NCBI RefSeq assembly: GCF_003589925.1
Contig: NZ_CP032382.1
Location: forward strand, 3,410,001-3,474,000
Reading direction: 5' to 3'
From: Chryseolinea soli
GTDB taxonomy: Bacteria > Bacteroidota > Bacteroidia > Cytophagales > Cyclobacteriaceae
DNA: 64,000 nt
Made by a program: the position numbers and the translations under genes
Notes under the pieces: generated by a model
Database searches by the model: none
The model's input: the letters and a program-made list of their open reading frames with translations, nothing else
What the model was told of the DNA's origin: nothing
In this document: piece after piece, positions 7,999 to 16,476 of the stretch
How positions within the stretch are numbered: position 1 is the first letter of the stretch
How the letters are laid out: the number at the start of each line of letters is the position of its first letter

Positions 7999-9138
7999 CT
8001 ATACTACAGTAAGCATTACGTACGCGTAGTTAAAGCGCGCACTTTCCGGGATCATCATCAGCAAGGTGTCGCCCTTCTTGAGTCTTCCCGAATGGAAAAG
8101 CTCTTCCAACATCAGGTAAGGCGAAGCCGCGCCGACGTTGCCCACCCACGATAAGTTGGTGAACCACTTCGATCCGGGGATGTTCATACCCAGCGAAGCC
8201 AACTCCTTTTCGATGCGGCTGGCAAAATATTGTGACGACAAGTGCGGAAGGAAATAGGTGATCTTCTCCACGTCGATGTTCTTGGCGTCCACGATCTTCT
8301 TCAAGAGTTCGCCGCCCTTCTTCACGATAAATTCTCCGAGCAGCTTGGTGTCTTGCTTGATCGAAAAAACAGATTCGGCGGTCCAATGTTCCTGGTCGAT
8401 GTCGCTCCAGCCGATGAACTTTCCTTCTTTGTCTTTCACGGCGCCGGAATACATACAAGCCGGAAGCTCGTGTGCAAAAGAGCGTTGCTCCACCCATTCC
8501 ACTTTCAGCGACAAGCCGGTGGGATTAGGCTTTGATTCCAGGAGGGCCGCACCCGCGCCATCCGACAACATGAAACGGAGAAAATCTTTTTCGAAAGCAA
8601 TGATACCGTCGCCTTCCAGTTGTGCAACCTTGGCGGCTTCTTCTTTGAAGAACTTGGCCAGCATCCATTTTGAAAATCTTTCCGAGCCCGTGCAAACAGC
8701 GTTCTCGGCAGTTCCCGACAACACCGACAGATAACCAAACTTAAGCGCCTGGATGCCCGCGCTGCATGCGCCCGTGGCTGAGTTGATCTCTACCGGCTGA
8801 CCACCGAGCACACCGTGTACCATGGCCGCATGGGCCGGCAACATTTGATCGGGGGTGGTGGTGCCACACGAGAGCACCTCGATTTGATCCAACGTGAAAT
8901 CCTTGTCCAGGAGTTTTTCAACGGCCTTTGTGGTGAGGTCCGTATTGGTATGCGTAGTGTTGCCTTGCTTGTCGGATGCGTAATACCGGGTTTTGATCTG
9001 GTTATTGCGCAAGATCAAGGGCTTTGCTTTTGAAGATTGATGGTTGATCAATCCCAAGATACCTTCAATTTCCTCGTTAGAAACGGGCTCGTTCGGTAAA
9101 AAACTCGCCAGCCTCGTAATGTAAACACTCCTATTCAT
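7999..9138 (-). CDS. darB: KAS III-like ketosynthase DarB (dialkylresorcinol synthesis)
   Basis: The 379-residue enzyme is of the FabH (KAS III) fold with the expected Cys-His-Asn triad: Cys125 in NSATGACSAGIQ, His299 in FLPHLSSQYF and Asn334 in SWVGNVGAASP. In the known dialkylresorcinol pathway DarB joins two fatty-acid-derived acyl units to give a cyclohexanedione, which DarA oxidises to the resorcinol. The gene lies directly downstream of darA (132-base gap, same strand), the arrangement seen in dialkylresorcinol and flexirubin clusters. A housekeeping FabH is the alternative, but the darA neighbour argues against it. The 97-base gap after it and the 132-base gap before it may hold promoters; I see no strong TAnnTTTG there. 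Confidence 0.85.
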   Translation of the reverse strand: MNRSVYITRLASFLPNEPVSNEEIEGILGLINHQSSKAKPLILRNNQIKTRYYASDKQGNTTHTNTDLTTKAVEKLLDKDFTLDQIEVLSCGTTTPDQMLPAHAAMVHGVLGGQPVEINSATGACSAGIQALKFGYLSVLSGTAENAVCTGSERFSKWMLAKFFKEEAAKVAQLEGDGIIAFEKDFLRFMLSDGAGAALLESKPNPTGLSLKVEWVEQRSFAHELPACMYSGAVKDKEGKFIGWSDIDQEHWTAESVFSIKQDTKLLGEFIVKKGGELLKKIVDAKNIDVEKITYFLPHLSSQYFASRIEKELASLGMNIPGSKWFTNLSWVGNVGAASPYLMLEELFHSGRLKKGDTLLMMIPESARFNYAYVMLTVV

Positions 9139-9270
9139 CCTCTGCTTTATGTTTTGCTACAGTTCATTAAAGTTTCGAGCCCCGAAAGTACTTTTTTCCT
9201 TTAAGAATATAAAACTATTGACGCATTTTGGGGGCTAACGCGCGTTCAGTTTCCCGTATGTTTTTTTCTG

Positions 9271-10185
9271 CTAGCGAAGAGAATTTTGTTTGAAATACTC
9301 TACGTCCTGGATGAGCTCCTTACGCTTGACGATGAGCTGGACTTTGGATAGGATCCAGAGCAACGGCGATAGTATGAAGATGGCGGTGGGCAACAGGTAC
9401 ATGAAGATATACACGCGGATCTTGCGCGCGGTCGACTGGATGCCGCCGCCGGCTGCGATGAATTTGGACCATACACCAAACGCTTTCTGACCGCGTCGCT
9501 CCATGAGCACGAGGTTCGGCTTGATGTCGATCGCACCTTCCTTCACCAGGGCCGTTTGCAGACCGCCGTACTGGCCGCTTTCCAACGATTGATTGATCAA
9601 TTCGCCATAGGTTTCCGAATGCCGCACGTCCTGGTCGGACACACCGGCTTGGGGGAAGAACCAGAAAGGTTTGCGATTGCCGGTGAACATCCAACGCAAA
9701 ATGGTGATGAGGCTGGTCAGGTTGCCCGAGCGGTCGCAGAGGGCGATGTGACCCACCAGGCGCGACTGCGCTTCGGTGAGGCGGCGCTTCATTTTCTCCT
9801 GGGCGCCAAGCCACATGTTGCGGCAACCCAATATGGTGACCACGTCGCGATTCTGTAATATTTTCTTGCCTTCTTCACTTTGCAGGAACGAACTCACGGG
9901 CCGTGAGGGCGTGAGGAACCAAGGCTGATAGCCGAGGATCACCAGGTCGTAGGCATCAAAGGCTTGCGCCGATGGCGATTTGAGCGCCAGCGGCTTTTGA
10001 CCAAACGTTTCGGGAAAGGCATTGAAAAAATCAAATGCACTCCACGGAAACGGGAATTTTTCCTGGGGCTGAATTTCTTCGAAGTGGACTTTGTGGCCCG
10101 CCGTGATAAAAGGCTTGGCTAAGGTTTGGAGAATGTTGAGCTGTTGACCCGACTGGGAGTAATACAGAATGAGAATCTTTTTCAT
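9271..10185 (-). CDS. darA: Dialkylresorcinol condensing enzyme DarA (flavodoxin-like aromatase)
   Basis: The 304-residue protein begins with a flavodoxin-like fold signature (ILILYYSQSGQQLN) that would bind flavin phosphate, and it matches the DarA family. A hydrophobic stretch near the C-terminus (about 255-280) may dip into the membrane, which suits a lipid substrate. DarA oxidises the cyclohexanedione made by DarB to the aromatic dialkylresorcinol. It is the first gene of the locus on this strand. Upstream lies 166 bases to the end of lysC, which reads in the same direction; a promoter is expected there but no canonical element stands out. Product class is well supported; chain lengths are unknown. 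Confidence 0.85.
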   Translation of the reverse strand: MKKILILYYSQSGQQLNILQTLAKPFITAGHKVHFEEIQPQEKFPFPWSAFDFFNAFPETFGQKPLALKSPSAQAFDAYDLVILGYQPWFLTPSRPVSSFLQSEEGKKILQNRDVVTILGCRNMWLGAQEKMKRRLTEAQSRLVGHIALCDRSGNLTSLITILRWMFTGNRKPFWFFPQAGVSDQDVRHSETYGELINQSLESGQYGGLQTALVKEGAIDIKPNLVLMERRGQKAFGVWSKFIAAGGGIQSTARKIRVYIFMYLLPTAIFILSPLLWILSKVQLIVKRKELIQDVEYFKQNSLR

Positions 10186-10351
10186 TTAAGGTTTTGGTCT
10201 CTGGAGGCTAAAGGGTGCAAAATAATATTTTTTTCAGCTCATACGCTTTTTTGTCAAAGGCCATGTACCATTATTGTTGCGAAGATATTTTTTCGCATCC
10301 CCGACTTCCCTGATCCGGCCTTCGCGGGAAATTTTTCAACGCGGGATTTCG

Positions 10352-11602
10352 CTAGGTCCCGGTCTTCACCAACACTTGCAACGTGCTTCGCGACGACTGT
10401 TCCAGCATCACCCCCGGCTGTTTCCGGTAGGTATCGAACGTCGCCTCGTCGTAGTTCTTTATGGTGATGAGGGTAAGCCCCGTATTGTAATACACCTCGA
10501 AGCGCTTTTGCAGTCGGCCGATCAGTTTGATCACCTTGCTCTCGCGGAAATCGATGCAGAAAGAAAAGGAGATAGCCGAATTCTGCATGAGGTTGATGCG
10601 GATGTCCAATTCGGAAAGTGCATGGAAAATGATGCTTAGTTGCTCTTCCGAAATAAAGGTATAGTCCGTCACCTTGCACGAGATGAGGCATTGATTGTCT
10701 TTGAACACAATGAGCGGCGGCAACTGGTCGACGGTGCACTCGTGAATGCGCGTTCCGGGCAGCGACGGGTCGTCAAAGTTTTTCACCAGCAAAGGAATGT
10801 TCTTGTTGGCCAGCGGCTTGATGGTTTTGGGGTGGATCACATTTGCCCCATAATAGGTCATCTCCGCCGCTTCCTTGAAGGGCAGCTCCTCGAATACCAC
10901 GGGCGATGGAAAGCGCTTGGGATCGGCATTCATAACCCCCGCCACATCTTTCCAGATCGTGAGCGACTCGGCACCCAGTGTGGAAGTGAAAATGGCCGCC
11001 GTGTAGTCCGACCCCTCGCGACCCAACGTGGTGGTGAAGCCATCCGGCGTGCGCCCGATAAAGCCCTGGGTGATGACGATGTTGTCTTTCAACAGCGGCA
11101 CCAGCGGTTGTGCATTGGTGGCCGTGAGGGCCCAGTCCACTTTGCCTTCGCGAAACGTGCTGTCGGTACTGATGCAGGTGCGCGCGTCCAGCCAATGGCT
11201 CTTGATGCCTTCGGAGGTGAAATAATGATGGAGGATGACCGACGAGATCAGTTCGCCTTTGGAGACCACCTGGTCATATAACAGATCGCCTTCCAGGGAA
11301 GAGGCCAAGGTGTCGGCAATTTCCTCCAACTGGGCATCCACCGCGGCACGGACGAGGGAAGCGTCTTTGAAGAGCGCATCGATAATATCGTAGTGATACT
11401 TTTTCAAGGCCAGCCGGGCGTCGGTCATGGTCTGGGGGGTGCGGTTGGTGGCTACCAGGGTTTCCAGCAGGTCGGTGGTTTTGCCCATGGCCGACACCAC
11501 CACCAGCAGGTCGCTCGTGGCATGCGAACGGATGATGGAAGCCACATGCCGGATCCTTTCCGGTGTTTTCAGGGAGGCCCCTCCAAATTTAAAAACCTTC
11601 AT
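10352..11602 (-). CDS. lysC: Aspartate kinase (monofunctional)
   Basis: The 416-residue enzyme phosphorylates aspartate, the first step toward lysine, threonine, methionine and isoleucine. It begins with the kinase motif KVFKFGGASL and has the GREGSDYTAAIF segment and a C-terminal half with ACT-type regulatory modules (from about residue 295). There is no homoserine dehydrogenase domain, so it is a stand-alone isoform rather than a ThrA fusion. It is transcribed away from fbp, with only 44 bases between the two start codons. Feedback control by an end-product amino acid is expected from the ACT region; which one cannot be read. Confidence 0.92.
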   Translation of the reverse strand: MKVFKFGGASLKTPERIRHVASIIRSHATSDLLVVVSAMGKTTDLLETLVATNRTPQTMTDARLALKKYHYDIIDALFKDASLVRAAVDAQLEEIADTLASSLEGDLLYDQVVSKGELISSVILHHYFTSEGIKSHWLDARTCISTDSTFREGKVDWALTATNAQPLVPLLKDNIVITQGFIGRTPDGFTTTLGREGSDYTAAIFTSTLGAESLTIWKDVAGVMNADPKRFPSPVVFEELPFKEAAEMTYYGANVIHPKTIKPLANKNIPLLVKNFDDPSLPGTRIHECTVDQLPPLIVFKDNQCLISCKVTDYTFISEEQLSIIFHALSELDIRINLMQNSAISFSFCIDFRESKVIKLIGRLQKRFEVYYNTGLTLITIKNYDEATFDTYRKQPGVMLEQSSRSTLQVLVKTGT

Positions 11603-11607
11603 TTTTA

Positions 11608-11637
11608 TTGCACTAAATCGTTTGCGAACTAACTTTG
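11608..11637 (+). promoter_or_regulatory. Bacteroidota-type promoter upstream of fbp
   Basis: TTG at 11608-11610 and TAACTTTG at 11630-11637, separated by 19 bases, match the Bacteroidota sigma consensus (TTG, 17-23 bases, TAnnTTTG). Transcription would start near 11644, so the fbp leader would be only a few bases if the first ATG at 11647 is used, or about ten if the second in-frame ATG at 11653 is used. The site fills most of the 44-base lysC-fbp spacer. Confidence 0.65.
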
Positions 11638-11646
11638 CGCTAACCT

Positions 11647-12681
11647 ATGAGCATGCAAAGATCATTCAATAATGGTAATGCGCCAAGCATCGAGTCGTCA
11701 AGAATCGCGCATTCTATCGGCACAGCCCTCGATCGTTTTATCAAGAACAACCAGGACCAGTTTGCTTATGCCAGTGGCGAGCTTTCCCAACTGCTGCGCG
11801 ACATCGCCCTGGCCTCCAAGGTCGTGAACCGCGAAGTGAACAAAGCCGGCCTCATCGACCTGATGGGTGCCGTGGGCTCCCAAAACCTGGCCGGCGACGA
11901 TCAGCAAAAGCTCGACGTGCTGGCCAACATCCGCTTCACCCGCGCCCTGGCCAAAGGCGGCGAGGTGTGCGCCCTCATCTCCGAAGAATCCGACACCTAT
12001 GTGGACCTCAACAACGAAGGCAAATACGTGATCGCCATCGACCCGCTGGACGGCTCTTCCAACATCGACGTGAACGTCTCCATCGGCACCATCTTCTCCA
12101 TCTACCGACGTAAGAGCCCCGCCGGCACCCCCATCCAACCCACCGACATTCTCCAAAAAGGATCGGACCAGGTGGCGGCAGGCTATGTCTTATATGGTTC
12201 CTCCACCATGCTGGTCTACACCACAGGACACGGTGTGAACGGCTTCACCTATGAACCCACCCTTGGGGAATATTTTTTGTCGCACCCTCAGCTGAAAATG
12301 CCCGAAGACGGCAAGATCTACTCCATCAACGAAGGCCTCGCCAATTCTTTCCCGGCAGCTGTACAAGAATACATCAAGTATTGCAAAGACTGCCAGTATA
12401 CCGCCCGTTACATCGGCTCATTGGTTGCCGATTTTCACCGCAATATGCTAAAGGGCGGCATCTACATCTATCCCGCGACAGCGAAATCACCACAGGGAAA
12501 ATTGCGCCTCATGTACGAGTGCAATGCCCTGGCCTTCGTAGCAGAACAAGCCGGAGGCCGCGCCACCAATGGCAAGGATCGCATTCTGGATATCGAAGTA
12601 AAAGAATTGCATCAGCGCACCGCTTTCTATGTCGGCTCGAAAAACATGGTGGAGAAAGCTGAGTCACTTGGTATTCATTAA
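11647..12681 (+). CDS. fbp: Fructose-1,6-bisphosphatase, class I
   Basis: The 344-residue enzyme removes the 1-phosphate of fructose 1,6-bisphosphate in gluconeogenesis. The class I metal-binding motifs are present: SEES at 112-115 and [11 protein letters not shown] from residue 131, with the substrate-binding [15 protein letters not shown] segment further on. Length and motifs fit the family. The start at 11647 is taken from the frame; a second ATG six bases downstream is equally possible given the promoter position. It is divergent from lysC and ends just before the tandem-repeat region. Confidence 0.95.
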   Translation: MSMQRSFNNGNAPSIESSRIAHSIGTALDRFIKNNQDQFAYASGELSQLLRDIALASKVVNREVNKAGLIDLMGAVGSQNLAGDDQQKLDVLANIRFTRALAKGGEVCALISEESDTYVDLNNEGKYVIAIDPLDGSSNIDVNVSIGTIFSIYRRKSPAGTPIQPTDILQKGSDQVAAGYVLYGSSTMLVYTTGHGVNGFTYEPTLGEYFLSHPQLKMPEDGKIYSINEGLANSFPAAVQEYIKYCKDCQYTARYIGSLVADFHRNMLKGGIYIYPATAKSPQGKLRLMYECNALAFVAEQAGGRATNGKDRILDIEVKELHQRTAFYVGSKNMVEKAESLGIH

Positions 12682-12739
12682 CCCTGGACTTCGCCGGCTA
12701 AAGCTCCGGGCTATAAGAAGTAGCTCAGAAATTGAAAAA

Positions 12740-12964
12740 AAGCCTGGGGACTTTTTCTTGAAATGCCTGGAGAGATTTAAGAAAAATCCCACAGGATCTT
12801 AAGTTGAGATAAGTCGGATCTTGAATAAAAATAAGTCGGATCTTGAGTTAAAATAAGTGGGATTTCGAGTGGAAATAAGTGGGATTTCGAATTAAAATAA
12901 GTCTGATCTTAACTTAAAATGCCTGGGGATCTTTTCATAAGATGCCCAGGCATTTTGTGGAATT
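12740..12964. repeat. Ten-unit degenerate 22-23 bp tandem repeat array
   Basis: Unit starts can be placed at 12740, 12763, 12786, 12809, 12831, 12853, 12875, 12897, 12919 and 12942, giving spacings of 23, 23, 23, 22, 22, 22, 22, 22 and 23. The five central units (12809-12918) begin ATAAGT and carry GGATCTTGA or GGATTTCGA variants. The outer units are 23-mers beginning AAGCCTGG, ATGCCTGG, ATCCCACA or ATGCCCAG. Units abut directly, without spacers. The array lies in the 368-base gap between the ends of fbp and the convergent DUF5606 gene; that gap holds no other gene. Confidence 0.85.
12916..12956. terminator. 12-bp perfect hairpin, probable bidirectional terminator
   Basis: AAAATGCCTGGG at 12916-12927 is the exact reverse complement of CCCAGGCATTTT at 12945-12956, with a 17-base loop. 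The stem is flanked by four T on each strand, so it could stop transcripts of both fbp (plus) and the DUF5606 gene (minus). It is built from the last two units of the tandem array. The T runs are short, so efficiency is uncertain. Confidence 0.6.
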
Positions 12965-13049
12965 ATGCGGCCGTGCAAGATCATTTTCTCCCCGGGGGAA
13001 ACGCATCATTTTCCGCCCGGATATTTTTAAAATTCCGCACTGTTTTTTG

Positions 13050-13475
13050 TTATTTCTCTTCCTTGTTTTCTTGTTTCTCTGCAGTGAGCAGTTCCGGAGC
13101 ATATTTCAGGATCGCTTCATACCACCGCACCAGTTTCTTGATGTCGGAGACATATACGCGGGTTTCGTCATACTCCGGGAGGACGGCCTTCATGAAGGCT
13201 TTGAGTTCAACCGCATCCGAGTTGCCATCCACGCCCAGGTCGTTGCCAAAATCTTTGTGGATCTTTTTCAGGATGTCTTCCAGCGCAACGGTTCCTTCTT
13301 TGGTGGTGGTGTAGATGGAGATTTCATTCAGCAACGAGAGCCGGTGGTTGGTGGTGGCCACGAGCTTGGTCTTGGCTTCGTCCAGCGATTCGAGGATGAC
13401 GCCCGACTTGGTGGGGGCAACCACTTTGTAGAGTCCTCCTTTTCCCGATACCGTTGCGATTTCAGATATGGTCAT
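13050..13475 (-). CDS. DUF5606 family protein
   Basis: The 141-residue product is a soluble protein that fits DUF5606, a Bacteroidota-restricted family of unknown function. It starts TISEIATVSGKGGLYKVVAP, a compact beta-rich N-terminal module (about 1-55), followed by a helical part (56-130) and a glutamate/lysine-rich tail. It lies 59 bases downstream of engB on the same strand and may be co-transcribed with it. It ends facing fbp, with the repeat array and hairpin between. No catalytic residue pattern stands out. Confidence 0.75.
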   Translation of the reverse strand: MTISEIATVSGKGGLYKVVAPTKSGVILESLDEAKTKLVATTNHRLSLLNEISIYTTTKEGTVALEDILKKIHKDFGNDLGVDGNSDAVELKAFMKAVLPEYDETRVYVSDIKKLVRWYEAILKYAPELLTAEKQENKEEK

Positions 13476-13534
13476 ATGTGATTTTTAAATGAGGGGCAAA
13501 GCTAAAGAAATGGCGAGAAAAGTCCAGCAGCGTT

Positions 13535-14143
13535 TCACTTCTTCCCGCTGCCGCTCGCTATGGCCTGTTCCACGAAGGCCAGGATCTCGTCGCGGCCGAG
13601 TTTTTTCTCGGAAGAGGAGAGGAGGATCGGGGGCAACTCTTCCCACCGGGTGAGCAGCGTCTTTTTATAGGCCGCCAGGTTCTTTTGCAGTTCGTTCTGC
13701 TTGAGTTTGTCGGTCTTGGTAAAGATGAACGCCAGGGGCACTTCCTGGCCCCCAGCCCACTCGATGAAGTCGAGGTCGTTGGCCTGGGGAGGGAGACGCG
13801 AATCCAGCAGCACAAAGAGGCAATTCAGGTTCTCACGTTTCTTTACATACTCCTCGATCATTTTGCCAAACCCCTCGCGTTTGCTTTTGCTTGCGCTGGC
13901 AAAGCCATAGCCGGGCAAATCCACAAGGTACCAGGCCTTGTTCATCAGGAAGTGGTTGATTGTTTGGGTCTTACCGGGCGTCACCGAGGTCTTGGCCAGT
14001 TTGCGCATGCCCGCGAGCATATTGATGAGGGAAGACTTCCCCACATTGGAACGGCCTATGAAAGCAAACTCCGGGAGGTCGGGCGCAGGGCATTTCTGAA
14101 CGTCGGCATAACTTGAAATGAATTCCGCGGAGGTTATCTTCAT
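13535..14143 (-). CDS. engB: Ribosome biogenesis GTPase EngB/YsxC
   Basis: The 202-residue GTPase has the P-loop GRSNVGKSS at 30-38, the G3 motif DLPGYG and the G4 motif TKTDK, in the order and spacing of the EngB/YsxC (YihA) family that acts in assembly of the large ribosomal subunit. Length is typical. It is divergent from the OmpA-family gene across 156 bases and is followed by the DUF5606 gene on the same strand. Confidence 0.95.
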   Translation of the reverse strand: MKITSAEFISSYADVQKCPAPDLPEFAFIGRSNVGKSSLINMLAGMRKLAKTSVTPGKTQTINHFLMNKAWYLVDLPGYGFASASKSKREGFGKMIEEYVKKRENLNCLFVLLDSRLPPQANDLDFIEWAGGQEVPLAFIFTKTDKLKQNELQKNLAAYKKTLLTRWEELPPILLSSSEKKLGRDEILAFVEQAIASGSGKK

Positions 14144-14252
14144 GGTTAAAGTAATGATTGAAGGTCAAAATACTAAGAATGTAATAACTGTGTGCCTTAT
14201 GATTTCAATTTTATGGGCCAAAATTGTCTCTTTTTCATATCTTGTCGCTATA

Positions 14253-14279
14253 TTGGAATAGATTTTTTAGATAACTTTA
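14253..14279 (+). promoter_or_regulatory. Probable promoter of the PorE-like gene
   Basis: TTG at 14253-14255 and TAACTTTA at 14272-14279 (seven of eight positions of TAnnTTTG) are spaced by 16 bases, slightly short of the usual 17-23. The surrounding 60 bases are AT-rich and the start codon follows at 14300. Confidence 0.4.
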
Positions 14280-14299
14280 TTGTTAAAATTTTTTAAACG

Positions 14300-16420
14300 A
14301 TGACCAGTATCCGAAGTGTACTGATTTTTTTAACACTCGTTTTGGCCCTTATCACCCCCGGTTTTAGTCAGCAAGACCCCAAAGAAACAGCTCGCCAATA
14401 CCTGGAACAGGCCGAATTGATCCTCAGTGAAACAAAGGCTATGGACGACGCCCGAGAAATCATGGTGACGGCCGCCGATTTGGATACCACCTTCATCAAA
14501 GCCAACTACGAGGCGGGCTGGATGCACCTGCGCACCGTGCAAAAAGACCGTGCCGTGAAGTATTTTCTCCGCGTCTACCGCCAGGATCCATCGTATAAGT
14601 TCGATATCGAATACCTCATCGGCCGCAGCTACCAATACGGGGAGCAATTCGACAAGGCCTTGCAATTCTATGCCCTTTATAAAGAAAAACTGGCCAAAAA
14701 ATCGAGCTACCAGGGCAAAGACAAAGTCGATGCCGCCACGGTGGACCGCACCATTTTCGAGTGCCAGAACGGCAAAGAATTTACCTCTAACCCCGGCAAT
14801 TTTTCCATCGTCAACATAGGCCGGGAGATCAACTCGGAATTTGAAGACTACGCTCCCGTGCTCAACGAAAATGAAGACGAGATCGTGTTCACCACCCGCC
14901 GTCGCGAAGACAACTTGAACCAAAACGTGTTCGACGATAACAAACCCTACGAAGATATTTTCACCTCCAAAAAGGTGAACGGCGCCTGGGCCTACGCCAA
15001 GAACATCGGCCCCATCGTGAACACACCCTACCACGACTCCAACCTGGCCCTTTCGGCCGACGGTAGCACGCTGTTCATCTTCAAAGACGAAGGCGGCGGC
15101 GACATCTTCTATTGCGAGCGCCAGCCTACAGGTGAGTTTTCCGAACCCGTGGCCCTGCCCGGGATCATCAACTCCAGCTTCGAAGAGAAATCCATTACCA
15201 TTTCCAAGGACGAGAAAACCCTGTACTTCTCCAGTAACCGCCCCGGCGGATTTGGGGGGCTCGATATTTACCGGGCCACCAAAGATTCGAAGGGGGAATG
15301 GACCAACGTGAAGAACATGGGCCCCAAGATCAACACCGACCTGGACGACGACGGCCCGTTCATTGACTACGACCTGGTGACCCTGTACTTCAGCAGCAAG
15401 GGCCGCAAAGGCATGGGTGGTTTCGACGTGTTCAAGTCCACCTTCGACCTCAAAACCAACGAATGGAGCGAACCCGAAAACCTGGGCTACCCCATCAACA
15501 CCCCCGACGACGACATTTATTTTGTGGCCTCCAAAGACGGCAAGCGCGCCTACTACTCGTCGGTGCGCGAAGACGGTATGGGCTATACGGATATCTACAG
15601 CATCACCATCCCGGAAGGTCTGAAAAACACCGATAACGTCACCTCCAAGAAACCGATCGATCTGCCGCCGGTGGATACCGCCGCCACGGCTTCTGTGAAG
15701 CCGGACGTCACCCCCACAGACCCGAAGCCTGACGACAACAAGAAACCTCCCGTGGTGGTCGTGGCAAAAGTCCCCGAGAAGAAGGACGTCGTGCCGATCA
15801 AATACGTGGTGACCGTAGTGAAAGCCGACGATAAGACACCGCTGGAACCCAAGATCCGCCTGGTCGGTGCCAAAGACAACGTGATCGTGGCCATGACCCC
15901 GAAAGGTGGCGGCGTATACGAATTCAGCGTCACCAGTGCGAAGCCGAAGGACTACCGCCTGTCGGTGGAACAGGAAGGCTATGTGTTCGTAAACCAGAAC
16001 CTGCGCATCGAAGGGGCTACCAGCAAGGAGAAGACCATCAACAAAACCATCGAAATGCGTAAGCTCGTGGTGGGCACCTTCTCGATCCTGCGCAACCTTT
16101 ATTTCGACTTCGACAAGGCATCGTTCAAAACCGATTCTTACACCGAGCTGAACAAGCTGGAAGCCATGCTCAACCAGAACCCGGGCATGGTGGTCGAGAT
16201 CGGAGGCCATACCGACGCCGTGGGAACCAAGGAATACAACCAGAACCTCAGCCAGCGCCGCGCCCAGGCCGTGAAAGACTACCTGGTGAAGAAAGGCATC
16301 GACACCCGCCGCGTCAAGCCCGTGGGCTATGGCAAATCGAAGCCGCTGGCCAGCAACGACGACGAGGAGGATGGACGCGAGCTGAATCGCCGCGTGGAAT
16401 TCAAGGTGTTGGAGAAATAG
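14300..16420 (+). CDS. OmpA family protein with TPR and PD40 propeller (PorE-like)
   Basis: The 706-residue exported protein has a signal peptide (1-23, ending GFSQ) and then four regions: TPR-like helices (about 25-140), a PD40/WD40-like propeller with repeated LYFSSNRPGG and YFSSKGRKGMGG motifs (about 165-450), a Pro/Lys-rich linker and beta-sandwich like carboxypeptidase regulatory domains (about 450-575), and a C-terminal OmpA peptidoglycan-binding domain (about 590-706, IGGHTDAVGT and NRRVEF). This order is that of PorE, a T9SS component that binds peptidoglycan. Other multidomain OmpA proteins of Bacteroidota share it, so the PorE assignment is tentative. The ubiE-porT pair lies immediately downstream. 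Confidence 0.8.
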   Translation: MTSIRSVLIFLTLVLALITPGFSQQDPKETARQYLEQAELILSETKAMDDAREIMVTAADLDTTFIKANYEAGWMHLRTVQKDRAVKYFLRVYRQDPSYKFDIEYLIGRSYQYGEQFDKALQFYALYKEKLAKKSSYQGKDKVDAATVDRTIFECQNGKEFTSNPGNFSIVNIGREINSEFEDYAPVLNENEDEIVFTTRRREDNLNQNVFDDNKPYEDIFTSKKVNGAWAYAKNIGPIVNTPYHDSNLALSADGSTLFIFKDEGGGDIFYCERQPTGEFSEPVALPGIINSSFEEKSITISKDEKTLYFSSNRPGGFGGLDIYRATKDSKGEWTNVKNMGPKINTDLDDDGPFIDYDLVTLYFSSKGRKGMGGFDVFKSTFDLKTNEWSEPENLGYPINTPDDDIYFVASKDGKRAYYSSVREDGMGYTDIYSITIPEGLKNTDNVTSKKPIDLPPVDTAATASVKPDVTPTDPKPDDNKKPPVVVVAKVPEKKDVVPIKYVVTVVKADDKTPLEPKIRLVGAKDNVIVAMTPKGGGVYEFSVTSAKPKDYRLSVEQEGYVFVNQNLRIEGATSKEKTINKTIEMRKLVVGTFSILRNLYFDFDKASFKTDSYTELNKLEAMLNQNPGMVVEIGGHTDAVGTKEYNQNLSQRRAQAVKDYLVKKGIDTRRVKPVGYGKSKPLASNDDEEDGRELNRRVEFKVLEK

Positions 16421-16476
16421 CCGTGATTTCTTTCCTAAATCCAAACCCGTTACCTTCGGGCCTGTTTTAGTGAAGC

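Noticed and set aside
12740..12964. Tandem array considered as CRISPR
   Set aside because: Units abut without spacers, units vary in sequence, and no cas gene is near.
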